Below are positions 43,831-56,900 of a DNA stretch of 64,000 nucleotides, in pieces (within the stretch, counting starts at the first letter, position 1; each line of letters starts with the position of its first letter). The notes beneath the pieces are model-generated. The model saw only the letters and a program-made list of their open reading frames with translations. It was not told where the DNA came from and did not search any database. This stretch comes from Solea solea. Lineage: Eukaryota > Chordata > Actinopteri > Pleuronectiformes > Soleidae. The stretch is from NCBI RefSeq assembly GCF_958295425.1, contig NC_081151.1, forward strand, positions 20,789,452 to 20,853,451. The letters are read 5' to 3'. A program made the position numbers and the translations under genes.

Positions 43831-44875
43831 TAAATAAAGTCAATAAAAGACTAGAGGTTTGATTCACTTAGATGAACCAACTCAACCCCAATTAACTACA
43901 CTTTATAATCCCTTCCGATCACTTTCTGCAGACTGTTTGAGTATTTTCCGAGATTGAAAGCGGTAGAAGTCTAGACGTTGTATGGATAGATAGATTGTGT
44001 TTGGTCATGGTCATGTGACGGCCGCTTGACCACAAAATTTCGAGCGAGCTACGGCCATATTAAAACACTGAGCATAAAAACTGTGGGGTTACAGGAAGGG
44101 AAAATGTTCTCCTTTCGTTCAACATGACCATGATCTTTTAATAATGTAAAAATGTATCGTAATGACTGGTCGTAGAGCTGCACGACAGCGCCCCCCACAG
44201 GCCCGGAGCACAGGTCCTTCTGCGTGTGTCTTCGGGTCGCTGTGGTGTGTTGTTGTCAGTGACAGCGAGTGTCAAAGTCCCTGGCCGCGTCAGTGAAAAC
44301 AGCAGCGTGCTGCATGTTCGGCAAACTCCGAGTTGACAATGTGTCAATACCTCGTCGTGCGACCACACTTTCCCTTTAAGAGTCCTTTATCCCGGTCCTG
44401 TGCAGCTGCACAATTATTTCCACTATGCACTCCCAGAGGATCTACCTCCCAAATTACATGTATCTTGTTGTGGAAAATACATGACATTTGGCAGTGAAAC
44501 ACCATGGGACAACAATGAAATGCACGGCGCACAATGCCAGTGCCTCCAGTTCTGGCTGAACAGAGGCGGCCGCAGAGTCAGCCAACTAATTATGCCACAC
44601 TTGAAGCCGATTCAAAAAGCCATTGATAGAATATATAATTTCCACGAGCAAGTTCACGCAGAGACGGAACAGCGCGAGCGGCACGTCTTCCAAACAAGAC
44701 GAGTTAATGTGCATGTAATTCAATATTAAGTGTCTGTTTCGTGGCAGCGTCTTTAATCGGGACGTGTTTTTGACTCATGTGTTACAGCAGTGCGATCCAC
44801 ATCCCTCACGGTAATTATTTAATTGTCAGCCACAAAGCGGGAGATTTTAACATGCGCGATTGTCTGTGATGACAA
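43830..44875. other. cnr1 upstream flank, no gene seen
   Basis: Mixed unique-looking sequence. The 109-aa open frame at 44400-44729 matches no family I know and has no splice or promoter support, so it is not annotated as a gene. Confidence 0.5.
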
Positions 44876-44879
44876 AAGG

Positions 44880-45700
44880 CGAGGCAAGTTTATTTGTGTC
44901 GCACTATTTATACACAAGGCAACTCAAAGTACACGAGGGAAAACCGCAGAATAAAAGCAAGGCAGTGAAAATGCGCACTTTGCATCACCGTTATTACGCA
45001 AATTCGGACGGTTTCTGAAAGCCAACATGTGGTTATTACGGTAATTTCACTTGCACTTTTGCAGGAAAGCGGCGAATCAGCGCCCTTGTCGCCAGAAAGG
45101 GAAAAAAGTTGGATAAATGCCTATTAGTTTCAATTTCTTTGGCCTGTTTTTGCACATTGAGACAAAAACTCAAAATCTTTGTTGATTGTGTTGTTTTTCT
45201 TCATTTTAAATTGTTAATACACTATTTTAACATGCAGCAAATTGTGAACAACTGCCAGACATTGAAAGTTATTCTGGAAAAATGTGATTTTTATGGCCCT
45301 TTTATGGTTAAAATAAGCAAAAGAAGTCCAGGCAGACATTTTGAGGCTTAGACATTAAAATGAAAATAGTCATGATAGAGAAAAGTGGGATTTGCCAGTA
45401 CAAGGTGCATTTAAAAAAGACAATAATTAATTGATAACTTAGATGATTATTTAAGGATTTAAGAAAAAGCTGCAGTAAATAATAATGTTTTCAGGCCAGA
45501 TTTAAATGAACTGACCTCAGGTGTTCAGGAAGTTTGTTCCACAGGTGATGAGCAGAATAACTGAACGCTTAGAACACTCTTAGAGGTCTCTCCATTGTCC
45601 ATTCTAAGGGTACCCAAAGGGAAACATTGTACTTTTTACACCATATATTATTGATGGTTAAATCTTTATACCTTTGTATCTTGGCAGGGTGTAACCTTCA
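44880..45700. mobile_element. L2-like LINE tail interrupted by a MITE
   Basis: 44880-44965 (gcaagtttatttgtgtcgca, aactcaaagtacac) and about 45395-45700 (ggccagatttaaatgaactg, caggtgttcaggaagtttgt) read as one fish LINE 3' region. Between them, about 44970-45357 matches the element at 60491-61275. It shares gtggttattacggtaatttc, cttcattttaaattgttaat and gcccttttatggttaaaata. Confidence 0.65.
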
Positions 45701-46900
45701 CAAAGGACGTGCCAGAACTGCGCGGGTGAATTTGACATCTTTCCAAGAGCGTTGTGCGGTAAGTGTCTCGGTAAATTAGCTCTTAAGTTCGTTTCTTCCT
45801 TCTCTGCAATTCAGAGTGTTCTGCTCAAAGTTCCTGATTTTCCAGCCCACACGTGCCAAAACAAAGTTTTTCACATTTTATCTGGCCTGATTGATTGATT
45901 TTTTATTAAGACCTGTAAAGACGCCATGACAATCATCAAGTCTGCTCAAAATGAAACAAACAAACAAGGACAAAAAGACCTTCATATGACTGAAACAACC
46001 ATGTGCAGACGTCCACTCTTCAGTAATGATCCATCTGTCTTCACTGGCGATTTAGAGTGATTGATCTTAGTGGGATTTAGGAAAAACACCACAATGCATC
46101 TCATATCTCATATTGATCTGCATCCATGTGCAGTCAACTGCTACGTAAGTGGCTGCTGCCTACATTATGAAATCATTACTCTGCACACAACACAGACACA
46201 GAGTCCTTCCAAACTTGACACCCTCAATGAAAAGCCTGTGACTTAATTGTACTATTTCAAACAGATTTCTGCACAATCGACAAATTATTTTTCAGCGAAA
46301 AAGTGTTTTTTCGGGGGCTTGAAATATAGAGGTTACGCACACTCACACACCATGTTGCCATGTGTCAAGATGTTGGAAGAATGTGTGAAGGAGGGAGTAC
46401 GAGGAGGAAAAGATGCATAAATAGAGAGCGGGGCGGTCTGAGCAGTGGCAGCTCTGACACTTTCTTAATTTGCCACTTCTGTATTCTGTTCTCCTCGTTG
46501 TTGCCAAGGAGGCAACAACGTCAAATTGTTTTTCAGCACAGACAAAGACCAACTATAACTGTTTAGTCAAAATGGATTCAGTGTTTCACGTTTGTTCATC
46601 TCATGCACACGCGCTCAGAAAAAAGAGGTTTGTGCATTATCACCTATCATCAGCCATCTGTGTCCTCGTCATCACTTCATCAGAGCTCCACCATGGCTTC
46701 ATTCAACAAATTAAAGGTGTCTGCTGGTCTGCTTTCCAACGATGTAACGGCTCCATCAGAGGAACAAGGAGTCATAACGTGTGAATGCTCCCTGTGTCAG
46801 AACTTGGGCACGCAGGATCAGCAGCACAGCACAGAGATGAAAAAGGTGTGACTTGGTGCCTTCTGTGACTCAATTCATTCTTAGAAAAAACAACCTAATC
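45700..46900. other. Spacer, no gene seen
   Basis: No coding family recognised. Short open frames (46360-46851) lack similarity to anything I know. Confidence 0.5.
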
Positions 46901-46904
46901 TATC

Positions 46905-48375
46905 TTTCCATCTAACCTACCTACCTACCTATCATCCATCATCCATCTAACCTACCTACCTACCTGCCTATCCATCCATCATCCATCCAAAGTACCTACC
47001 TACCTACCTACCTACCTACCTACCTATCATCCATCTAACCTACCTACGTACCTACCTACCTACCTATCCATTTATCATCCATCTAATCTACCTACCTATC
47101 ATCCATCATCCATCTAACCTACCTACCTGCCTATCCATCCATCATCCATCTAACCTACCTACCTGCCTATCCATCCATCATCCATCTAACCTACCTACGT
47201 ACCTACCTATCCATCCATCATCCATCTAATCTACCTACCTGCCTATCCATCCATCATCCATCTAACCTACCTACGTACCTACCTATCCATCCATCATCCA
47301 TCTAATCTACCTACCTATCCATCCATCATCCATCTAATCTACTTACATACCTATCCACCATCATCATCTAATCTACCTACCTAACTACCTACCTATCCAT
47401 CCATCTAATCTACCTACCTATCCATCATCATTCATCTAATCTACCTACCTACCTACCTACCTATCCATCCATCATCCACCTAATATACCTACATACCTAT
47501 CCATCATCATCCATCTAATCTACCTACCTACCTACCTACCTACCTATCCATCCATCATCCATCTAATCTACCTACCTATCCATCATCATTCATCTAATCT
47601 ACCTACCTACCTACCCACCTACCTATCCATCCATCATCCATCTAATCTACCTACATACCTATCCATCATCATCAATCTAATCTACCTACCTACCTATCCA
47701 TCCATCATCCATCTAATCTACCTACCTATCCATCATCATTCATCTAATCTACCTACCTACCTACCTACCTACCTACCTACCTACCTATCATCCATCATCC
47801 ACCGTATATACCTACCTACCTATCCATCATCATCCATCTAACCTACCTATCTACCTACCTACCTACCTACCTATCCATCCATCCATCCATCCATCCATCC
47901 ATCATCCATCTAATCTACCTACCTACCTACCTACCTACCTACCTACCTACTACCTACCTACCTATCATCATCATCATCTATCTAATCTACCTACCTACCT
48001 ATCCATCCATCCATCATCCTACCAATCCATCCATCCATCATCCTACCTACCTACCTACCTATCCATCATCAACCATCTAACCTACCTACCTACTTATTCA
48101 TCCAACATCCATCCTACTGACCTACCTACCTACCTACCTATCCATCCATCCATCCATCATCCATCTAATCTACCTACCTACCTACCTACCTACCTACCTA
48201 TCCATCCATCCATCCATCATCCATCTAATCTACCTACCTACCTATCCATCCATCCATCATCCTACCAATCCATCAATCCATCATCCTACCTACCTACCTA
48301 CCTATCCATCATCAACCATCTAACCTACCTACCTACTTATTCATCCATCATCCATCCTACTGACCTACCTACCTT
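46905..48375. repeat. 1.5-kb compound tetranucleotide array (CTAC/CATC)n
   Basis: Blocks of (CTAC)n alternate with (CCAT)n and ATCATC, often linked by taatctac or taacctac. Some larger blocks recur (compare 48120-48180 with 48190-48240), so there is higher-order duplication. It is non-coding. Confidence 0.98.
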
Positions 48376-48599
48376 ACAGTTGTCAGTGTTATTATTATTT
48401 ACTTGATAATATGAGGGTTGTTTTGCATAATAAATTATACATCATTCCGTGTCGAAAACAAGCCCTTTTACTTTGAAACTCTTACTTTGAACTTTACTTT
48501 GAATATCTTTATTACGACATCATGATGGAATATTGTGTTATTTAGTTTAGTTTAGTTTATTTTTTTTCTGTTTCTTTAAAAACATTTTTTTACATGAGA

Positions 48600-48725
48600 T
48601 ATGAGCTTAAAATGACTCTTCTGTACATATCCCGACGGCTACTGAACAGCTGTTTTTGGCCCCCTCTCGACCAGCCTAGATGCGCACCGGCCCCCAGGTC
48701 ATTTGAGTTTGACACCCCTGATCTA
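48600..48725. mobile_element. hAT-like repeat fragment
   Basis: Contains gcaccggcccccaggtcat and gtttgacacccctgatct, a terminus shared with the orc3 intron 14 insertion. Confidence 0.4.
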
Positions 48726-49340
48726 ATGCATGTCTTTGACTGATGATAAATAAAGTACGTGGATTGGCATTAATTACCGGTGAAGAAACGGTTGATTTTC
48801 TCGGTGTGGAACAGACAGAGGAACAGCGTAATAGTCAGTGGGCAGAATCCCCTTCACGCACCATTTGGATTTATAAAGACCTGTTTTTGGATTCTGTAGA
48901 ACACAGTGATCACACAGACTTAGCCCCTGGTTCAGTGAACTTTCCCTCGTGGAAACACGGTGCACAGTAAATGCCACAGGCACAGATGGATTTCTCAGGC
49001 AGCTGTGCAGCTTAGAAGAATAATGTGCGTGTGACCTCTGGAGAGGTCGCCTTCATGACTAAAGATTACACTCATGAAAGTCCAGCTCTACACAGGTACA
49101 ACGTGTACCAAGTGGAATCACTTTTCACCGTCGGAGGATAATTCAGAGGATGTGCTTGCAGCTGCAGAGCTCCACACACACTGACAGGAGACTTAAACTG
49201 ACCTGACTGCCTGAACACCGGCTGTAATCACATGACCCACTTCTGTCAGCTCGTGTCTTTGTTTCTAACACACATTTTATAATTACAGTACGCTTTCCTT
49301 TTTTTTTAGAAACATCTGTGCTTACACTTCTCCACAGTCC
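48726..49340. other. Spacer between the two large arrays
   Basis: Unique-looking, moderately GC-rich sequence with no gene recognised. It is a candidate for conservation testing. Confidence 0.45.
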
Positions 49341-49344
49341 ACAG

Positions 49345-49970
49345 GCCCGTCTGTCCATCTAAACTACCTGTCTGTCCATCCAACTAACCTGTCTGTCTGT
49401 CCGTCCGTCTGTCCATCTAACCTGTCTGTCTGCCTGCCCGCCCATCTAACCTGTCTGTCAGTCCATCTGCCTGACTGTCCATCTAACCTACTTGTCTGTC
49501 CATCCAACTAGCCTGTCTGTCTGTCTGTCCGTCCGTCTAACCTGTCTGTCTGTCCGCCCGACCGTCCAACTAACCTACCTGTCTGTCCATCCGTCTGTCC
49601 AACTAACCTGTCTGTCTGTCCGCCGTCCATCTAACCTGTGTCTGCCTGCCCGTCCATCTAACCTGTCTGTCTGTCCGTCTGCCTGACCGTCCATCTAACC
49701 TACCTGTCTGTCCTACTAACCTGTCTGTCTGTCCGCCATCCATCTAACCTGTCTGTCTGTCTGCCTGCCTGCCCATCTAACCTGTTTGTCTGTCCATCTG
49801 CCTGACCGTCCAACTAACCTACCCGTCTGTCCATCCGTCTTTCCAACTAACCTGTCTGTCTGTCTGCCGTCCATCTAAGCTGTCCGTCCAACTAACCTGT
49901 CTGTCTGTCTGTCTGTCTGTCCGCCGTCCATCTAACCTGTCTTTCTGCCTGCCCGTCCGTCCATCTAACC

Positions 49971-50002
<32 letters not shown>

Positions 50003-50222
50003 CGACCAACTAACCTGTCTGTTTGTCTGTCTGCCCATCTAACCTGCCTGTCCGTCTGCCCGCCCATATAACCTACTTGTCTGTCCAACTAACCTGTCTG
50101 TCTGTCTGTCTGCCGTCCATCTGTCTGCCCGCCTGTCTGTCCACCCGTCCATCTAACCTACCTGTCTGTCTGTCGGCCCCTGTCCAACTAACCTGTCTGT
50201 GTGTCTGTCTGTCTGTCTATGA
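49345..50222. repeat. 0.9-kb compound array (CTGT/CCAT/TAAC)n
   Basis: Units such as ctgtctgtccatctaacctg repeat with varying numbers of CTGT and CCGT. Long predicted frames on both strands are artefacts of the period. Confidence 0.98.
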
Positions 50223-53100
50223 ACAAAAGGAAAGTAAACTCAGTAAGACTATATATAGATAACACTATATACATATAGCGTGTGTCTCCGTCACAGCTGC
50301 GTGTGAAAGTATCTCAGTTAAATCATGATTCCTACATTTTTGCCTCCATGAAAACATTTCATTGCCACCAAACCACTTATCCATTCTCATTCTGCTCACT
50401 CCATCATGTTTGTTCCCCCATTACTGGCAGATGCATCCAGAGTGCTCTCACATCCCCAGAGTTGTTTTTTTTCATTACAGAAACACAGTTTGTGCGTCAG
50501 CTTTTAGTGCTGTATGTCACAGGATGAAGAGATGTCGCCACAAATTAGTTGTCATTTTTGTTTCTGTCTGAAACAGGAATGGGATTTGTTTTTCTGTGGT
50601 TTTCCTGCTCAGAGATGTGTTTTGAGAGATATGCAAACGCTGCAAAGACGGAAAAATCGGCTTTTGCTGTGTTTGCAGCGATGCCTTCTTGCTGAAACAC
50701 GCCATTAATCTGAATGCACTTGTGGTGAGCAGCGAAGAGCAGTTTGACTCCGTTTGTCTGACATTGTGAATAATGGCAAAGCATTTGCAGCAGATGAAGC
50801 ATTAAGCGCTGACAGTTGTTGGACAGTGTTAAGAGAATGAAACCAAAATTGCCTCATTAAATTACAAACGTTCTCTCTGGATGTTTCTATTAGTCTCCCA
50901 TCTTTGTACCAGACATTATAATGTGTCTGGTTATAACACAGTCATTTAAGTGAGAATCCTTTAATCTATTCATGTAATGATGTTTGATTTAAGCACAAAC
51001 AGAGGCTGAATGAAGTCTGATGAAGATGGATATGATGTTATATTAGCACCAGTTCTGCAAATAATCTGCTCAACCAGAACAAAGTACCAATGCATGAAAT
51101 TGTCAGCGCTGTTTTAAAGCAGTGCACACGTTTTTATATTGAAATTTGATTTGTTTTTTTCCAAGATTGTTATGCAGAGCAGGAAAAAAATTAATTATCA
51201 ACTAATAAATGGATAGTGAAATATTACAGATAAAAAACACAAATCCAAAGTGCATGAGGAAACTGGCATGTGGAAGAGAAAGTGCTATATTAAAAACACA
51301 ATGCGACATGCAATGAGCTGAACTGGGCTTAAAAGATAGTGATGAATACCTTAAAGTACATGCATAAATACATAAATGAGCCCATAGGTGTATTGCACAT
51401 AACCCTTAACCACAACCCTTAAAGTTAAGTTGGCAATCGGGAGGTTAAAAATCCTGAAAACTTGCGTTATTCTCCAACATTTAGAAAAAGAAATATCTAA
51501 AATCTCAATCATTTAACAGAGGAGTCTGGTGTATTTAGTGACAGCACTGCAAAAAAAAGGGAAACATTTGGGAATGAATGCTGGTAGTCATTCAGTAGTG
51601 TTTATATGTTTCCAGACACTTCCCCGGGACCTCCTGGGTGGCTCCATCCAGCTCTCTCTCTGGATCTTTTGGTCAGACACTCTCTGACCGATCGGTGGCC
51701 GGCACGCATAGTGTCGGCTCAGTGGAAAAGCACCAAACTAGTTTCCACATAGACTATTTCAAATGTTGGCAAGTTTTTCCACACTTCTACTTGACCTTAA
51801 TTGACCATAGGTGTGAGAGTAGATATTTGCTTGTCTCTGTGTGGCCCCTGTGATGGGACTGGCGACCTGTCGTGACCCTCATGGGGAGGATAAAGCGGCA
51901 GAAGATGAATGCCTGTTTGTGCTTTTTATTTCACTGGCTCCTTAGGTAAATCTGCCACTGCAACATTTCATTTCCACACGTCCCGGTCCGCTGCAGGGTC
52001 AAAGAGTGGACCACGATCCGACTCTGACCAAAAGCACGGCGGCGGCTGCGTGAATTGAAGAAGTCGATTTTTAATAGCACGTGAGGACAGATTTGATTGT
52101 AATCCTTGTCAGATTGAGCTCACATCTCCCCTCCTAAAGTAATCACAGCCATCTGGCCTGGAAAATAGATCGATGGCTGCAGAGGATAAACAACCCTGCT
52201 GGCAGCCGGCCGCCAGCCATCCTGCTGAACTTAGCGCACACGGCGTCATTCCTTCACTCGACACCTCAAAACATCCCCCAGTGCACAATTTTTTATCAAC
52301 TCACAGCTTGTGCTTTTACTGACTTTTGGCTTACTCATAAGTGGATTTAATACTGAGGATCAGTCTGTGATTAGTAAAGAAATTGCTCCTTCATTTGTTC
52401 TTCAACCTGTAGTCACTCTACTATGCACACATCGCCTACAACTACTGTATATAGCCACGTTATTAAACAAAGAACATTGAAGCCATTTCCCTTTTCAAAG
52501 CTGCCTTGGACGTGAAGGTCTCAGTACGTGTGGTGAATCACCATGGAGACTCTGAGGTGCCGAAACTAGTCAAGGTCATGATTACGACATTAATGATGTG
52601 CAGAAACTCTCAAGTGGAACTAAATATGCACACTTTGACGACAGCGGTGTTATTGTTTGGACCAATCAATGTGTCGGGATTGTCATCCTTTGAGCCTTGA
52701 TAGTTTCTTGCTTTCTCTCCTCCTACCTTTATTCTGCATTCAGCAGAGCCTGGTGTGCAGCATTAAAGCCCCTTTGGTGTAATTTGTTGTTCTAGCTAAA
52801 GCTTTTCTATGCAATGTCACCTCTGTTTTCTTCTAATGCTTTGTAAAAAACAAACCCCAGAGCTTTCATTTACTCCACGTTGTTTTGCTCGGGACATGGG
52901 CATCCAATACTTGAATACTTGTGGTTTAATTAAAGGGTTAGTACCCAACGTCACAAAGACTCACTGCTTAAACCTTTGCAGGGCGCTCATTGAAATTCTT
53001 GGAAATGAAAAAATATACAAGAAAAACACAAATTAAGTGAAAGGAATATTATTATAGAACATTTTAGAGCCCTTTCCTGCATGTTTTATGCTGTGTTCGT
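50223..53100. other. Spacer with candidate regulatory DNA
   Basis: No gene recognised. A short piece of the 9826-10080 repeat family lies at about 51845-51910 (gggactggcgacctgtcgtg, ataaagcggcagaa) in opposite orientation. Stretches 50690-50890 and 52000-52230 are repeat-free and of balanced composition. Confidence 0.45.
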
Positions 53101-53102
53101 AC

Positions 53103-53400
53103 AGAGAATTCAATTCAATTTTATTTGTATTGCAAATCACGACATCTCAAGGCTCTGTACATAGACAGCATTATAGAGCGCAGAGAAACCCAACAAGTCA
53201 CACAATGAGCAAACACTAGGCATCACAATCTCTGACTGAACCAGACTCAAAGATGTGCGGCCATGTGCCGAGACAGGTTGTGGTGAAAGGAAAAATGCAG
53301 GACAGAGGAGAGGAGCAGAGAAAGGACAAGAGGGAGGTGAGGTAGAGACCAGGAGCAGATATATAACAGTTGTATCAAGTTATACGTTTAGACAGGGCAG
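53103..53400. mobile_element. Fish retroelement 3'-end repeat
   Basis: Starts caattcaattttatttgtat, then cacgacatctcaaggctctg, acatagacagcattatagag and aacaagtcacacaatgagca. These are phrases of a very common teleost non-LTR tail. Confidence 0.65.
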
Positions 53401-53792
53401 TTCTGAGTCAGTGATGACATGTTTATAGAACTACAATGTCGTTTATACAAGCAGCAGCAGAGAATAATAGCCCCTATTCAGTCTATATAAACAATCAAGA
53501 TGTGTAACATAAGGTTAAGATTTGTCCACAGCTCTGCGGTTCCACTCTCACTCACACAAAACAACAAAAATGTAGTGTGGCGTTTCTGTAGCCGCTCTGG
53601 CCTCTCGTTACTTCACCTCAGATGTGCGTTCAGGGGACGAGGTCAAATGTCACGACCGCCAGAGTCAGGAGTTCATTGTTAAGTTTGAATTGATTAATGA
53701 CGTGTCACGCGGGCAACACCTGTTCCCACAATGCAATCAGCATATTATCCAATCCATCCCAGATTATTGCTGTTTCACAATCACTGAACGTG

Positions 53793-53797
53793 AAGTA

Positions 53798-53845
<48 letters not shown>
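53793..53845. repeat. (GT)n microsatellite
   Basis: About 24 GT units, nearly uninterrupted. Confidence 0.95.
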
Positions 53846-53849
<4 letters not shown>

Positions 53850-54235
53850 CACAGTGTGAGGTCTGAGGTGTTTCAATTATCTCGGTGATATATGAGCTGT
53901 GGGATCTCGGGACAGGCGGACAAATATTATATTATTACAGCTGACAGGTTTTTGACCATAATCATTAGAGAATGAAAGTCATGTGAAATCCTTAATGCGC
54001 CGCTATAAACGCATTAGTGGCAATTTATTTCTCCTCCCGTCTCCCTGAGGTGTGTGACTAGCGTCTAAAGATCCATCTGCTTAACGGAGCTAACGTCGAT
54101 GTCATTATCATTTCGTTTTTTTGCAGCAAAAACAGTGATTTTATTTTTAGCAACTTTGGATCTTATCGACTGCCAGTGGGATTACGATTTAACCCTTTAA
54201 CACAGAGGACTGACAAAGTGTAGAAGGAGACAAGT

Positions 54236-54423
54236 GCAGAAGGAGAAGCGGTAGGACAGAAGATGCTCTTGGGTCTTCAAGAGCAGAAGGAGAAGCGGTA
54301 GGACAGAAGATGCTCTTGGGTCTTCAAGAGCAGAAGGAGAAGCGGTAGGACAGAAGATGCTCTTGGGTCTTCAAGAGCAGAAGGAGAAGCGGTAGGACAG
54401 AAGATGCTCTTGGGTCTTCAAGA
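54236..54423. repeat. 47-bp minisatellite, 4 near-identical units with hairpin
   Basis: Units start at 54236, 54283, 54330 and 54377. Each contains gctcttgggtcttcaagagc, a 7-bp stem with a 6-nt loop. The near-perfect identity suggests recent expansion. Confidence 0.95.
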
Positions 54424-54439
54424 GCTTCTTGAAGATAGA

Positions 54440-54935
54440 CAGGGTAGGGCTCGGTAGGTCATTGAGTCTGGATTGTCTTGTGCGGGGTGTTGCGACAATC
54501 CTTTGATGAACTGAGTCGTCGAGGGGTAACATAAGCCTTTCAGAGAGCATTTAAGTAGGTTGGGAGCAGGGATCAGTGATTAGAATTTGATGCAGGTGGC
54601 TAACGGTAGCCAGTTGAGCGCAATGAAAGGAGGGGTGACATGTGCCCTTTTAGGCTGATTGAAGACCAGACTTGCCGCAGCCGACACGTTCTGGACCCAT
54701 CTGTAGCGGGAGCCTCACAGCGCAGGTCGGGAGGCCTGTTGGGTTAGGTACGGCCTGATTCTTCTTATACTGAATAGGGCAACGCAACATGAGCGGACGA
54801 CCAAGGCAACATGATCTGGAAAAGGTCAACTGGTCGTCAATCATGACACCCAAGTTTCTTGCTGTCTTGGAAGGAGCCAGAAATAGGGTGTTGCTATTAC
54901 AAGGACATTTAACATTTCTATTTCTATTTTGCATT
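54440..54935 (-). mobile_element. L2-clade LINE reverse-transcriptase fragment
   Basis: The minus strand encodes APSKTARNLGVMIDDQLTF, and in other frames RNP-like NQPKRAHVTPLL and LNWLP. These are hallmark phrases of the C-terminal part of fish L2-type reverse transcriptase. Frameshifts and a truncated 5' end make it inactive. Confidence 0.75.
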
Positions 54936-55160
54936 TATGTTTAACATTTAATATTTAGATTTAAAATTTAACAATTAGGTTCACAGCACTTTTTTTAACA
55001 TTGTTTGGAGCTAAATGTTGACGTTATTTCCAGCTCGTACACTTCATTCACCACTAAGTCTCATTCAACAGCCTTTTGGTTTGTGTTCCCGTCTTCACAC
55101 ACAGGATGTGAGGACAGGCTCTCTCACCACAGGACGCCTCTCACAGCAGCGGCAGTGTCA

Positions 55161-55193
<33 letters not shown>
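55161..55193. repeat. (AC)16 microsatellite
   Basis: Uninterrupted CA dinucleotides. Confidence 0.95.
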
Positions 55194-55195
<2 letters not shown>

Positions 55196-55399
55196 CCTTT
55201 TGTGAAAAGTGCTTCCTGCTTTTGGTTGATTACAAATTTCATATCTCCAAAGTAATAATTACATGTTCAATCATTAATTCCTGTACCGTGAAGCGACAAG
55301 GCTTTGTGTCATTGTGTTCACCATCATATGTAATATCACGCCGATAGCATTGTGTATCCCTAATTATTCCGTTGTGTATTTATTGTGCTCTATTGTTAT

Positions 55400-55640
55400 T
55401 AGGGCCCGAGCATGAACGCTAGGGGCCGAAACAGCTATAGGAACCTATTGTTATCCTTCAGATTATTATTATTCCGTGGCCTTGCGGCTATTTTTGAGGG
55501 GGTTAGCGCGTAAAAACGCATAAAAACTCTTGAAACTTTGCACGACGTTTGTCGTAACGACATAAAACACACAATAGTTTGTCCTAGACACATCAAAAGC
55601 AAAACTTTGTCTAAATTGTTATTATTGTTGTTATTATTTG
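55400..55640. mobile_element. Fish repeat 'AGGGCCCGAGCA' type
   Basis: It begins agggcccgagcatgaacg and then aggggccgaaac. A cctattgttatcc tract and ATT run follow, then taaaaacgcataaaaactct and gaaactttgcacgacg. This layout is shared by a widespread teleost repeat, probably a non-autonomous DNA element. Confidence 0.55.
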
Positions 55641-56189
55641 GCATTGCTTTTTCAGCTTTCTTTTTTTCTTACAAGCAAACATTTTACGGAGACAACTGAA
55701 ATCGGGAGCGTCAGCAGCCAAACACAGACACAACACAACACTCCATTTGTTGTACAATTAATCCAGTTGCATCAGCTTTTTTATTGTTTAAGTGTTATTT
55801 ATGCACAACAGGTCACAAGAGTTTGGGGGTGGGGTGGGTATTAAGTATGTTCATTGTTCAGGGTTCAGCAATGGATCTGAGAGAACCATGACAATCCCGT
55901 TAGCCGATAAACACAGAGGACGAGGACGACGCCTACGAGTTCCCACGGGAGAACTTCCAATTAACACTTTTAAGCTTTTCTCCCTGACATGCTGGCCGAC
56001 TCCAGGTTGAGAGACACAGAGTGAAGTCCAAACACTGGGGCGTGCTTTGTTGAATGCGCATAGATGTATGTAGCCTGTAAGATTTAAGGTATTTAGGTAC
56101 AAAATTATTGCAGTTAATGTAATGGCGATTGTGTCATTAATAACCTGGGTCAATACATTCATGTTACCCTAAAGAAGACTGGGTATTTT

Positions 56190-56900
56190 TTCTGTTGGAC
56201 AGGTCAAAATTTTAATTTAAACATCTGCAAATTCCCCTATACTTAACCTTTAGATGTGCCTCCAAAAAGGTTACGTTAACACATCTAGATCATCAAAAAG
56301 GTCCTTTCCATACATGTAAAATATTAACCCTTAAATTGCCAATTTGTTGTCTTGATGTACCTTCATTTTATGGTCTAAAAAAACACAATAAATTGATTAT
56401 TTTCAATATAATTCATGCAAAATGCATGCATATTTCATAAAATACTCACCTTAACACACTTAGAACACCAAAATGCGCTCATAAAAAATGCATGCAATAC
56501 AAAATACATATACAATATTAATGAAAGTTTTTGTCATGATGCACCTTAATTTTATGCTCTAAAAAACCCACAATATTTTTGGTTTGATTATTGCATTCTG
56601 GCAAATTATGTGAAAGATTAACAGAAACATTTGTGTATTTATGTCATATTTCATAAAATACTCACATTGACGTGAACAAAATGTGCTCATAATGAAGAAA
56701 TTAAGCTATTAGAGTTGTATAAATATTTATTTTTATTTACAACAGTTGTCATCATATATATTAAACATGAAATATTTTTTAAAGTTTTTATCCCTTAAAT
56801 TGCCTTAAGTTTTTGTCACGATGCATCAAAAAATACTGATTTGAACGCGTTTCAGTGGGGACATTTTTGTGCCTAGGTGTGCTACTGTGAGTATTTTTTA
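56190..56900. repeat. Degenerate long-period tandem repeat
   Basis: The phrases catatttcataaaatactca (56427 and 56646) and gatg(t/c)acctt(c/a)attttatg (56354 and 56538) recur about 185-220 bp apart. A third weak unit lies near 56815. Confidence 0.6.

Noticed and set aside
44400..44729. 109-aa open frame upstream of cnr1
   Set aside because: No known domain, no splice or promoter signals, and its composition is like the surrounding spacer. Likely chance.
46905..48375. CRISPR-like regular array
   Set aside because: The units are short tetranucleotides with no spacers, in a vertebrate genome.
49819..50262. Long frames rich in TDRQ or SVCLP
   Set aside because: They are translations of the CTGT/CCAT array and change with the repeat phase.
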